From Hymenobacter citatus (GTDB taxonomy: Bacteria > Bacteroidota > Bacteroidia > Cytophagales > Hymenobacteraceae): DNA of 64,000 bases. The translations under genes and the position numbers were made by a program. Positions 16,937-25,152 of this stretch are shown piece by piece; positions within the stretch are counted from its first letter, which is position 1; every line of letters begins with the position of its first letter. The notes beneath the pieces were generated by a model. The model worked only from the letters and a program-made list of their open reading frames with translations. It made no database searches and was not told where the DNA came from. Where the stretch lies: positions 310,001 through 374,000 of the forward strand of contig NZ_JACSCY010000001.1 in assembly GCF_014333615.1 (NCBI RefSeq). Reading direction: 5' to 3'.

Positions 16937-18001
16937 CTACGCAAACTCGCGAGCAAAGAACTGCACCAGCTGCTCAAACGCCGCATCGGGCACGGCGGGG
17001 AAGTTGGCGATGCGCAGGGTGGTGGGTTTCCACTGACCGTAGCCGCTGCCCAGCTGCATGCCCTGCTCCAGCGCCCGGCGCTTCACCTCGTCAATCAGGG
17101 CGGGCGGGCCTTGCAGGCCGATGACGGTGGTAGAGCGCGTTTCGGGGTTCGTGACCATGGGCTTGAGCTGGGTGGCCTGGTCGAAGTAATCGTAGAGCTT
17201 GGTGGCACGGTCCAGCAGGTGCTGGTGCACGGTTTTGATGGGCTCCCGGTCCTGCAACACCCGGCTCAATAGGTAGAGGTTGAGCACGTTGGGCGTGTGC
17301 GTGGTCTGGAAGTTGAGCATCTTCTCGTACTGGGCCGTGAGCGAGTTGTAGTGGCTGCTTTCGTTGATATGCCGGAAGCGCGCCACCGCCCGCGGCGACA
17401 ATACCATGATGCTCAAACCAGCCGGTAGCCCGAAGCACTTCTGCACCGAGGCGTACCAGATGTCGCCCTTGATGAACTTCAGCTGCACGCCCGCCATCGA
17501 GGAGGTAGCATCCACGGCCAGTAGGGCATTGCCGATTTTGTTGAACAGGTTGAGAATGAAGCCGTCGCGCAGCTGGGTGGCGTTGCTGGTTTCGTTTTGG
17601 GTGATGCACACCAGGTCCAGCTCGTCGTCGGGTAGGGGGAGGGCGGCCACGTCGGGCACCTCATCCACACCGAAGGGGTAGCCTACGCAGGCCGGGCGCA
17701 GGGCCTTGGCGTACTCATACCACTTCTCGCCAAACGCGCCGCTGTACAGGTGCAGGCTCTTGCGCGGCGTGAGGCTCTGAGCCAGCACCTCCCAGCACTC
17801 GGTGGCCGAGTTCATGAAGAAGATGGTGTAGTCCTGCGGAATGTTGAGCTTGGTCTTCAGGTCGGCCACAATCTGGCGCATGAGCGTGGTAAACCGCTCG
17901 CCCCGGTGCTGGGCCGACAGCCAGCCCTGGTCATACGCATCGGTTAGGTAGTGCCGCACCGCTGGATACACAGCAGCCGGCCCCGGATTGAAAGTATACA
18001 T
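16937..18001 (-). CDS. Class V aminotransferase, phosphoserine aminotransferase-like
   Basis: A 354-residue PLP enzyme. It begins with FNPGPAAVYPAV, as in SerC; FFMNSATECWE binds the cofactor phosphate region, ITQNETSNATQL and LLAVDATSSMAG contain the cofactor aspartate, and VQKCFGLPAGL carries the Schiff-base lysine. The family makes phosphoserine from phosphohydroxypyruvate or performs alanine-glyoxylate exchange. The fit to SerC is good, but the group is broad and serA is not adjacent, so no symbol is given. ATG 18001 is the clear start. Upstream lies a nested palindrome. Confidence 0.85.
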   Translation of the reverse strand: MYTFNPGPAAVYPAVRHYLTDAYDQGWLSAQHRGERFTTLMRQIVADLKTKLNIPQDYTIFFMNSATECWEVLAQSLTPRKSLHLYSGAFGEKWYEYAKALRPACVGYPFGVDEVPDVAALPLPDDELDLVCITQNETSNATQLRDGFILNLFNKIGNALLAVDATSSMAGVQLKFIKGDIWYASVQKCFGLPAGLSIMVLSPRAVARFRHINESSHYNSLTAQYEKMLNFQTTHTPNVLNLYLLSRVLQDREPIKTVHQHLLDRATKLYDYFDQATQLKPMVTNPETRSTTVIGLQGPPALIDEVKRRALEQGMQLGSGYGQWKPTTLRIANFPAVPDAAFEQLVQFFAREFA

Positions 18002-18039
18002 AGGAGAGAAAGTCGGAAAGTGAGGAAAAACAAAGGTAG

Positions 18040-18262
18040 GGAAAGGCGAAATGGTGAAGTTGTGAGCTTGTGAAATTGTGAATTGAGAAAGCGCATGTCA
18101 TCCTGAGCGGAGCGAAGGACCTTATGCCCGCAAAACGACAAGTGTAACAACGACTCGTTCTGCAGGCATAAGGTCCTTCGCTCCGCTCAGGATGACAGAT
18201 AACTTAGGATGACAGAACGAAAACTCACCATTTCACCACCTCACCATCTCACTTCTTCACAC
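18040..18262. repeat. Nested palindrome: GTGAAATTG words around TGTCATCCTGAGC copy
   Basis: Inner palindrome 18096-18197 has the GGAGC subtype core (TGTCATCCTGAGC-GGAGC-GAAGG) in both arms. A second short AGGATGACAG follows at 18207. Outer words AAATGGTGAAGTTGTGAGC (18049 on) face TCACCATTTCACCACCTCAC (18225 on). The outer right part contains the aroQ stop codon. Confidence 0.9.
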
Positions 18263-18703
18263 CCGAAACCCTACCCGCTTGGGCCGCAGCCCATCAAAGT
18301 AGTGCAGGGCCAGCTTGTAGCTGTCGAGCTTGAAGCCGGCGATGCTGCCCACGCAGTTTTTGCCGATGAGGCTTTTCTGGCGGAATTCCTCGCGGGCGTG
18401 CAGGTTGCTCAGGTGCACCTCTACCACGGGCGTGTTGATGGCCGCAATGGCGTCGGCCAGGGCCACGCTGGTGTGCGTGTAGCCGCCCGCGTTCAGCACC
18501 GCGCCGTGGTAGGTGAAGCCAATTTCGTGCAGCTTGTCGATCAGCTCGCCCTCGTGGTTGCTCTGGAAATACGTGATGGTCAGGTTCGGGAAAGCCTCTT
18601 GCAGCTCGGGCAGGTAGTCGTCGAACGAGCGGGTGCCGTAGATGCCCGGCTCGCGTTGGCCCAGCAGGTTGAGGTTGGGGCCGTTGAGAATGAGAATTTG
18701 CAT
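18257..18703 (-). CDS. aroQ: Type II 3-dehydroquinate dehydratase
   Basis: Third step of the shikimate pathway: dehydration of 3-dehydroquinate to 3-dehydroshikimate by a cytoplasmic dodecamer. The protein is 148 residues from ATG 18703. Visible motifs are ILILNGPNLNLLGQREPGIY (catalytic Tyr22 and lid Arg), NAGGYTHTSVAL (Asn, His of the active site), and EVHLSNLHAREEFRQKS. The upstream frame to 18739 is not homologous. The TGA stop is made from GTGTGAAGAAGTGAG, part of the repeat words of the adjoining palindrome. Confidence 0.96.
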   Translation of the reverse strand: MQILILNGPNLNLLGQREPGIYGTRSFDDYLPELQEAFPNLTITYFQSNHEGELIDKLHEIGFTYHGAVLNAGGYTHTSVALADAIAAINTPVVEVHLSNLHAREEFRQKSLIGKNCVGSIAGFKLDSYKLALHYFDGLRPKRVGFRV

Positions 18704-19053
18704 GAAAGAACGCGTAGAACGAATGGAAGCGAGTGCCAAAAACCAAGTGGCAAGGTAGGAAAGACGCCGGACGATAATAGCCGCCGGATAAGGCTATAAC
18801 TGCCGGTAACGGGATTTGTCACGGCTGCAGTATACCACGTGGAAGGGACGGGTAAAAACGTCGTTATAAATAATATTCAATTTACTGTATGCTAAATAGT
18901 GAAGCATGTAAGGAAAAGTGAACGGGTGTATTTTATTTAAAAAGTTATATAACATACTTTTTAAATAATCTTAATAAACTGAATTGTGCTACAAAAATTG
19001 CAATAACTACCTGGGCTGCCTAGCGGCTTTAGAATAGATGTTGCACGTTTTTA
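18704..19053. other. Non-coding, AT-rich stretch between aroQ and a serine hydrolase gene
   Basis: About 350 bases between two divergent genes. The half from 18860 to 19000 is clearly richer in A+T than its surroundings and includes a small inverted repeat AAAAAGT-ACTTTTT near 18940-18965. No open frame, RNA or good TAnnTTTG promoter was found, although this segment must hold promoters for both neighbours. Confidence 0.6.
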
Positions 19054-20874
19054 GTGGCTAAGTCATTGAAGAAATTTCACCTTTTTATCTGCTTATTATT
19101 TTCTCTGCGCGCGGCTGCGCAAACGGGCGTTGCGGTACCTGCCTTTCAGCCGTTTGATAGGGCCATGCAACAGTTTATGCAGCGCTGGAATATCCGGGGC
19201 GCTTCGGTGGCGTTTGGCGCGCAGGGGCGTGTGGTGTATGCCCGGGCTTTCGGCGCGGCCGATGCGGCGGGCACCCCCATGCAGCCCCACCACCTGCTGC
19301 GCGTAGCCAGCGTGTCGAAGCCGATAACGGCACTGGCAATCATGCAACTAGTAGAACAAGGCCGCCTGCGCCTCACCGATAAAGTGTTTGGGCCGCAGGG
19401 CTACCTGCGGCGCCTCTACTACCTAGATGCCATCCACGACCAGCGCCTCTACGACATCACCGTGCAGCAACTGCTGGAGCACACCGCCGGCTGGGACCGC
19501 GAGACCAATTGCGACGGCCAGGACGGCTGCGACCCCATCGATTTCCCGGTGCACGTGGCCCACGCTCTGCACGCCCCCACGCCCGTAGCCGACTCTACCC
19601 TGATTCGCTTCCTACTCACCCGCGGGCTGAATACCGCACCGGGCACGCACTACGCCTACTCCAACATCGGCTACCTGGTATTGGGCAAGCTAGTGGAAGC
19701 CGTAACGCACCAACCCTACGAAACCTGGGTGCGCCAGCAGCTGCTGGAACCCGCCGGCGCCCTCGAAGCCCACCTGGGCCGCAACCTACCCGCCGATAGA
19801 TTGGAGCGGGAAGTGGCCTATGAGAGCCACTACCAAACAGAAGCCTGCGACGGCTCGGGGCGGGTGGTGCCCGCGGCCTACGGCGGCTTCAACCTGGAAG
19901 CCATGGGTGCCCACGGCGGCTGGGTGTGCTCGGCCCGCAGCCTGGTGCAGCTCCTGCAAGCGGTGGAAGGTAGGGCCGGGCAGCCGGGTTTGCTGACACC
20001 TGCCACGCTGACCAGTATGGCGCAGCCCTCGGACCAAAATACCCATTACGGCAAAGGCTGGATGGTGAATGCGGCCGGCCACCGCTGGCACCGCGGCGAG
20101 ATGGATGGCACCGGTACCTACCTGGTGCGCACGGCTGGCGGCTACACCTGGGCTATCCTGCTGAATGTCCGCCCAACCAGTGAGGCGTGCTGGCAAGAGC
20201 TAGACCAGCTGGGTTGGGTTGGGGTGCAGCGCGCGGCAAGCCTACCCGCCCACGATCTACGGCCGCCTACCCACAACGCATCAAAACTCACGGCCCGGCC
20301 TGACTCGGTGGGTGTGACGCTGCGCTGGCAGCGCGGCACCGGCACGCGCCGCCTGGTGCTACTGCAAGCCGAGCAGCCACTTACAGATTTTCCGCTGGAT
20401 GGCACCCGCTACGCGGCCACTGTCTGGGGCGAGGGTAGGGCTGCCTTGGGTGTGGGTACTTACGTGGTAGCTAATACGGCTGCGGACTCAGTGTATTTGA
20501 ACTACCTCGATCCAAGCCGTCGCTACTACGCCCGGGTGGTAGAGTACACGGAAGATGCATCTACCGGTTTTCAGCCTATGTATGTGCTCGATGGTAACCC
20601 TACCCTGGTGTTGCCTGCTACCAACGGGGCCGAGCTGGCAAACAGAGCATCAGCCTTGTCACTCTATCCCAATCCGGCCCGAACAGAATTAGTGGTGACG
20701 GATGTGGCGCACCCGCTGCCTTATGAGGTAACCACACCGCTCAGGCAGCGGCTGCGGGCGAGCGTGCTAACACCTGGCCACACCATTCCCATCAGCGACC
20801 TACAGCCCGGCAACTACCTGATTCGGTTTCAATTGCCGGAACGTATCGTATTTAGTCGGTTTGTGAAGGAGTGA
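19054..20874 (+). CDS. Secreted serine hydrolase (beta-lactamase family) with T9SS sorting domain
   Basis: A 606-residue exported protein. Signal peptide (FHLFICLLFSLRAAAQ), then a class C beta-lactamase-like serine hydrolase domain (about 30-390) with catalytic SVSK (Ser86, Lys89), YSN near 207 (HYAYSNIGYL) and HRGEMDGTG as the third motif region. A fibronectin-like stretch follows (about 410-520). The last 75 residues look like a type IX secretion C-terminal domain: LSLYPNPA, then DLQPGNYLIRF and a final SRFVKE. Export to the cell surface by T9SS is expected, which links it to porX in this window. Start GTG 19054; TTG 19066 would also keep the signal peptide. Confidence 0.88.
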   Translation: MAKSLKKFHLFICLLFSLRAAAQTGVAVPAFQPFDRAMQQFMQRWNIRGASVAFGAQGRVVYARAFGAADAAGTPMQPHHLLRVASVSKPITALAIMQLVEQGRLRLTDKVFGPQGYLRRLYYLDAIHDQRLYDITVQQLLEHTAGWDRETNCDGQDGCDPIDFPVHVAHALHAPTPVADSTLIRFLLTRGLNTAPGTHYAYSNIGYLVLGKLVEAVTHQPYETWVRQQLLEPAGALEAHLGRNLPADRLEREVAYESHYQTEACDGSGRVVPAAYGGFNLEAMGAHGGWVCSARSLVQLLQAVEGRAGQPGLLTPATLTSMAQPSDQNTHYGKGWMVNAAGHRWHRGEMDGTGTYLVRTAGGYTWAILLNVRPTSEACWQELDQLGWVGVQRAASLPAHDLRPPTHNASKLTARPDSVGVTLRWQRGTGTRRLVLLQAEQPLTDFPLDGTRYAATVWGEGRAALGVGTYVVANTAADSVYLNYLDPSRRYYARVVEYTEDASTGFQPMYVLDGNPTLVLPATNGAELANRASALSLYPNPARTELVVTDVAHPLPYEVTTPLRQRLRASVLTPGHTIPISDLQPGNYLIRFQLPERIVFSRFVKE

Positions 20875-20889
20875 GCAACCGGAAACCTA

Positions 20890-21258
20890 CTACTCCCGGT
20901 TGAACTCGCCGATGTGCCACAGAATACCGGACGGGTCATACACGAAACCCACTTTGCCCCAGGCTTCCTGCCGAATGGGCGTAACCCGTACGCCCTCGTA
21001 CGTGCCGGGTAGGTCCAGCGCCGCAAGCTCGGTCCAATACTGCTCCACATCCGCTACTTCCAGAAACAACATGGAGTTATCCACCCAATCTTTCACGTAG
21101 GCGTCTTGCAAATAAAAGCCTATGTTCTGTAGAGTGAAATAGGATAAGACCGGCGAAAGAACCACTTCGCTGAAGCCGAAGGCGCGGTAGAAGCTACGCG
21201 AAACAGCAAAGTCTCGAGCACCAATGAAGGGGCGGATGGACAGAACGGGTGATGGCAT
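20890..21258 (-). CDS. VOC-family (glyoxalase/bleomycin-resistance type) protein
   Basis: A 122-residue single-module vicinal-oxygen-chelate protein: VLSIRPFIGARDFAVSRSFY at the start, FYLQDAYVKDWVDNSM in the middle, and FVYDPSGILWHIGEFN at the end. Such proteins bind metals or small molecules; some confer antibiotic resistance. His and Glu in LWHIGE fit part of a metal site, but the substrate is unknown. ATG 21258 is preferred over ATG 21318 because homology begins there. Convergent with the serine hydrolase gene. Confidence 0.85.
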   Translation of the reverse strand: MPSPVLSIRPFIGARDFAVSRSFYRAFGFSEVVLSPVLSYFTLQNIGFYLQDAYVKDWVDNSMLFLEVADVEQYWTELAALDLPGTYEGVRVTPIRQEAWGKVGFVYDPSGILWHIGEFNRE

Positions 21259-21498
21259 GTGGTTGAAAATGAAAGTGCCTTGTGCTAATGGCCGGTATGG
21301 AAGAGCAAGATGAAGCATTTTTGCTACTTAGGCGTGCGATAGTTCAATAATGTAGCGTAGCTATCGGCAACAGAAGAGGTACGTTTGCCATGATTGGGGG
21401 GAGCCTAAACGAGAGAACCTGCAAAAAGCACCGACCTTTGCCGGTCCTCGGTCCCTTGTACCCCGGTCTCTCAGTCCCCACCAACCCAGCCCCCACCC

Positions 21499-22398
21499 AT
21501 GACTTGGCCTCTCGCGCAAAAGCAATTCGATGGCTACCTGCGGCTCGAAAAATCATTGTCAGGCAACTCGGTGGAGGCTTACTCCCGCGACGTGAGCAAG
21601 CTGCGCCAGTACCTGGAGTTGCACCAGCTGCCCATCACCCCCGAGCACATCACCCCCGAGCACTTGCGCGCCTTCCTGACGTGGCTGGGGGCGCTGGGCC
21701 TGAGCGCTACCTCCCAGGCCCGTACCTTATCGGGCATCAAGGCTTTCTACAACTTCCTGATTATGGAAGACTTACTTCAGCTAGACCCCACCGACACGCT
21801 GGAAGCCCCCAAAACCGGCCGCCACCTGCCCGATACCCTCAGCTACCCCGAGGTAGAGCAGCTGCTGGCGGCCATCGACCTGAGCACGGCCGAGGGCACC
21901 CGCAACCGCGCCCTGCTGGAGGTGCTCTACTCCTCGGGCCTGCGCGTATCGGAGCTGACGGAGCTGCGCCTGTCCAATGTATATGTAGATCAGGGGTTTG
22001 TGCGGGTGGTGGGTAAGGGCAGCAAGGAGCGGCTGGTGCCCATTGGCCGCGACGCGCTCAAGCACCTGGGCTTCTACCTCAGCGGCATCCGGGCCCACCT
22101 CGACGTGAAGCTCGGCGACGAAGACATTGTGTTTCTGAACCGGCGCGGCGGCAAACTGTCGCGCGTGATGATCTTCAACATCATCAAAGCCCTAGCCGAG
22201 CAGGCAGGCATTCGCAAGAGCATCAGTCCGCACACGTTCCGGCACAGCTTTGCTACCCACCTCATCGAAGGCGGCGCCGACCTGCGCGCCGTGCAGGAAA
22301 TGCTGGGCCACGAGAGCATCACCACCACCGAAATCTACACCCACCTCGACCGCGACTACCTCAAACAGGTCATCACCGAGTTCCACCCGCGGAGTTGA
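21499..22398 (+). CDS. xerD: Site-specific tyrosine recombinase XerD
   Basis: A 299-residue recombinase that resolves chromosome dimers at dif with XerC and FtsK. The N-terminal core-binding domain (1-100) and catalytic domain (108-299) are normal. The active site is complete: Arg149 (SSGLRVSEL), Lys173 (VVGKGSKER), His245 and Arg248 (SPHTFRHSFATHL), His271 (LGHESITTT) and Tyr280 (TEIYTHLD). Immediately after the stop the sequence becomes GTGAAATGG-type repeat words. The DNA translocase FtsK is about 3 kb away. Confidence 0.95.
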   Translation: MTWPLAQKQFDGYLRLEKSLSGNSVEAYSRDVSKLRQYLELHQLPITPEHITPEHLRAFLTWLGALGLSATSQARTLSGIKAFYNFLIMEDLLQLDPTDTLEAPKTGRHLPDTLSYPEVEQLLAAIDLSTAEGTRNRALLEVLYSSGLRVSELTELRLSNVYVDQGFVRVVGKGSKERLVPIGRDALKHLGFYLSGIRAHLDVKLGDEDIVFLNRRGGKLSRVMIFNIIKALAEQAGIRKSISPHTFRHSFATHLIEGGADLRAVQEMLGHESITTTEIYTHLDRDYLKQVITEFHPRS

Positions 22399-22580
22399 AA
22401 TGGTGAAGTGGTGAAATGGTGAGTAGCGAGTAAAAAGGGCGCGTGTCATCCTGAGCAGCGCGAAGGACCTTCTCACGCCAGAACGAATCGTTGTTATGAT
22501 AGTCGCTCTAGCGGGAGAAGGTCCTTCGCGCTGCTCAGGATGACACGCGCCTTCTTCTATTCACCACTTCACCATCTCTA
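22398..22580. repeat. Nested palindrome: GTGAAATGG words around TGTCATCCTGAGC copy
   Basis: Inner palindrome 22438-22551 carries the AGCGC subtype core in both arms (TGAGCAGCGCGAAGG) and unique complementary ends GGCGCGTG/CACGCGCC. Outer words AATGGTGAAGTGGTGAAATGG (22399 on) face TTCACCACTTCACCATCTC (22559 on). It separates the convergent xerD and a small hypothetical gene. Confidence 0.9.
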
Positions 22581-22991
22581 CCGTTTCTGACAGGCTCGGA
22601 GCCAGTCTTCAGCGGCTTTCACACTCTCAAAAAGCTGAACTTCAAATTGATCCTGAAAGGGATGATGCTTGTCTAATACGGCCAGCTCACTGCGCATGCG
22701 GTGCGTAACGTGGGCCACGTAGCGCAGGCCGAGTCGGGTGGCCTGGGGCGCCCATATCCGTTGCAGCCACTCAATCGAATCAAACCATGGCCCCACCAGC
22801 TGGCTGTTATCATTCAGAAGGTAGGGGCAGCTAATGGTGTGCATGGAAGCCAAGTAATGATCAGCGCCTTGGGTGGCTTCGCCTTGGTCTACAAACCCCT
22901 TCCAGGTAGCACGCAGCCAGTAATTTTCCTCATCAAACACGAGGACGCATGAGCTGCCGTCAGAGGAGTCAGTAGCGGAATTTAACAGCAT
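22578..22991 (-). CDS. Hypothetical protein, possibly STAS-like
   Basis: A 137-residue protein from ATG 22991 (TTG 23009 would add six residues). It has no signal peptide or membrane segment. The layout (VFDEENYWLRATWKGFVDQG, then NSQLVGPWFDSIEWLQRIWA, LGLRYVAHVTHRM, LFESVKAAEDWLRAC) resembles the STAS/SpoIIAA-like proteins frequent in Hymenobacter, but I cannot confirm the family. Function unknown. Single gene between a palindrome and the divergent DUF6044 gene. Confidence 0.7.
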   Translation of the reverse strand: MLLNSATDSSDGSSCVLVFDEENYWLRATWKGFVDQGEATQGADHYLASMHTISCPYLLNDNSQLVGPWFDSIEWLQRIWAPQATRLGLRYVAHVTHRMRSELAVLDKHHPFQDQFEVQLFESVKAAEDWLRACQKR

Positions 22992-23093
22992 GTTGAAAGC
23001 AAAACCCAAAATTGGGAGAACAGAATGAGTGTGCGAAGCTGAGTAGAATTTCTACGAATAACAACCTGGACAGGAAATCCGGCCGGCGCAGAA

Positions 23094-23101
23094 TACTTTT
23101 G
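23094..23101 (+). promoter_or_regulatory. Possible -7 element before the DUF6044 gene
   Basis: TACTTTTG matches TAnnTTTG and lies 24 bases before the ATG, a sensible distance. No clear TTG -33 box is seen at the right spacing, so this is a weak call. Confidence 0.3.
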
Positions 23102-23124
23102 TTTTCCTGTCTGGCTCTTGCGCT

Positions 23125-24852
23125 ATGCCCGCTTTGTTTCGATTTCCTGCCACGCCGCTGCGCCAAGTATTGCTGGTGCTGCTAGTGCTGCTGCTACCCG
23201 TGTGGCTGCTGGGCGAGCACGCCTACCTGGCTATCGACGACAACCTGGACTCGGAGCTGGTGGCGCCCTACCTGCTGCCTCGCCTAAGCGTGCTACTGGA
23301 CTACCACCCCACCACGGTGGTGCCGCCCCTGATGGACGGCTTACCCCGCAACGCCCTGCGCTCCGGCCTGAGCGTGACCATGCAGCTGTTTGCCTTGCTG
23401 CCCCCGCTGCTGGCCTACCTGCTACACGCCCTGCTGGTGCGGCTAGTGGCGCTGCTGGGCTTCTACACGCTGGCCCGCACGCACTGGCTGCGTACGCCCG
23501 CCGATGCCGGGCTAGCGGCGCTACTGGCGCTGGCTTGGGCTACGCTACCCATGCACACCATCTATGGGTTAACGGTGGGAGGGCAGCCGTGGGTGCTGTG
23601 GGCCGTGCTGAATCTGCGGGAGGGTAGGCGGCGCGGGCTGAGCTGGCTCACACTGTCGGCGTTTCCGCTGTGGTCGATGTTTGTGTATGTGGGGCCGTTT
23701 TTGCTGGCGGGCATTGGAGGGCTGCTGGCGTGGGACTGGTGGTACGGCCGTCGCGCCCACCTGGGCGCGGTGCTGCTGGGCGCCGGATTGTTGCTGGCTA
23801 GCTACCTAGTGGTGGAGTATCCACTGTTTTATTCTTTGTTGCTAGCCAAACAGTTCGTTTCGCACCGAGTGGAGTTTGCTATCAGCCGGCTAAAGCCCAT
23901 GAGTTTCAGCAGTGGGCTGAAAAGCACGCTGCACTACCTACTGCTAGGGAAGTACTTGGCGGGCCTGTTTTTTCGGGGCGTTATCCTGGCAGCGGTGGTG
24001 GCGGCACTATCCCTGAGCCAGCCAGCAGCGCGGCGGGGGCTTCGCCGGCAGTTGCTGCCGCTGGGAATAGTGCTGGTGCTGATTGCCGCTTTCTGCGGCT
24101 TCTACCCGCAGCTGCTCACGGCGTTGCAGGCATACGTACCGCTGCTGCGCACTTTCAACATCGGCCGTTTCCACTTCCTCACACCGCTGCTCTGGTTTGT
24201 GCTGCTACTACTGAGCTTGCGTGCTCTACCCCCTGGCCGCCTGCGGGTAGGGCTGGCAGTGGCCCAATTGCTTCTGGGCTTGGCTATGAATACAGAATGG
24301 ACCACCAACCTGCGCCACCTGGCAGGCGTGGCACCTACCACCGAGCCCAGCTACGCGGCCTACGTGGCGCCCCGGCTGTTTGCGCGGGTGCGGGCCTTGC
24401 TGCACGAGCGCACCGGCCAGGAGCCGCCCGCCTACCGTGTGGCCTGCCTGGGCCTGCCGCCCAGCGTGGCCCAGCTCAACGGCTTCTACACCCTCGACAG
24501 CTACCAGAACAACTACCCTCTGCGCTACAAGCACCAGTTCCGGCCCCTCATAGCAGGTGAGCTAGCGAAAGACCCCGCCCTGCGCGCTTACTTCGATGCC
24601 TGGGGCAACCGCTGCTACCTGTTCTCGGCCGAGCTGGGCAAAAACTTTCGGGTAGGGGCTACGCAACGCCGCGTGGTGCAGCACTGGGACTTCGATGCCG
24701 CCGCGTTTCGTCGGCTAGGCGGGCGCTTCGTGCTGTCGGCAACGCGGCTGGCCCGACCGCAGGAAAGCGGCCTGCGGCTGCTGGCCGTGCAAGCCGACGC
24801 CGCGGCGTATTGGCAGCTGTTTGTGTATGAGGTGGCTGCGCCGGGTGAGTAA
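23125..24852 (+). CDS. DUF6044-family polytopic membrane protein
   Basis: A 575-residue membrane protein with about ten to twelve hydrophobic segments over residues 10-400 and a soluble C-terminal part (about 405-575). The early motif HAYLAIDDNLDSELVAPYLL, the FNIGRFHFLTPLLW segment and the late LNGFYTLDSYQNNYPLRYKH are features I associate with YkoS/DUF6044 proteins, which are thought to act in surface polysaccharide or glycosyl transfer; this role is not proven. ATG 23125 is a clear start. Monocistronic. The family call is from memory of the motifs. Confidence 0.78.
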   Translation: MPALFRFPATPLRQVLLVLLVLLLPVWLLGEHAYLAIDDNLDSELVAPYLLPRLSVLLDYHPTTVVPPLMDGLPRNALRSGLSVTMQLFALLPPLLAYLLHALLVRLVALLGFYTLARTHWLRTPADAGLAALLALAWATLPMHTIYGLTVGGQPWVLWAVLNLREGRRRGLSWLTLSAFPLWSMFVYVGPFLLAGIGGLLAWDWWYGRRAHLGAVLLGAGLLLASYLVVEYPLFYSLLLAKQFVSHRVEFAISRLKPMSFSSGLKSTLHYLLLGKYLAGLFFRGVILAAVVAALSLSQPAARRGLRRQLLPLGIVLVLIAAFCGFYPQLLTALQAYVPLLRTFNIGRFHFLTPLLWFVLLLLSLRALPPGRLRVGLAVAQLLLGLAMNTEWTTNLRHLAGVAPTTEPSYAAYVAPRLFARVRALLHERTGQEPPAYRVACLGLPPSVAQLNGFYTLDSYQNNYPLRYKHQFRPLIAGELAKDPALRAYFDAWGNRCYLFSAELGKNFRVGATQRRVVQHWDFDAAAFRRLGGRFVLSATRLARPQESGLRLLAVQADAAAYWQLFVYEVAAPGE

Positions 24853-25152
24853 GGGTAGGAGGGTAGGGAATAACGGCCGTTGCACTCGCTCGGCTCTGCT
24901 GAGTGAGAGCAGCGTTGCTGCGTGCGGCCGCAATCGTGTAGACAATTCTGTGTAGCGACGCCACCGGATTCGGGGTGTAGCCCCTCAAGCATATTCCTAA
25001 CTCGGTTGAACCAAGCGAGTGCGGCGGCGGAAAGAATGTTCAAACAAATCGAGTAGTGAAAATAGTATCTTCACTGCTTCACCGTTTTACGGTTTTAGTA
25101 CCCCCGTTTCCCCCTCAAATTTGCTAGATTTGGCTTTTTAGTGAGCATCCGA
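24853..25152. other. Non-coding stretch before ftsK
   Basis: About 300 bases. It holds two GGGTAGG heptamers just after the DUF6044 stop and short remnants of GTGAAAATAG/CTTCACTGCTTCACC words near 25055-25085 resembling the outer palindrome words seen elsewhere. A candidate ftsK promoter lies at the end. No open frame or RNA was recognised. Confidence 0.55.
25125..25132 (+). promoter_or_regulatory. Possible -7 element before ftsK
   Basis: TAGATTTG matches TAnnTTTG and is 20 bases before the ATG at 25153. No TTG box at 17-23 bases upstream, so support is limited. Confidence 0.3.
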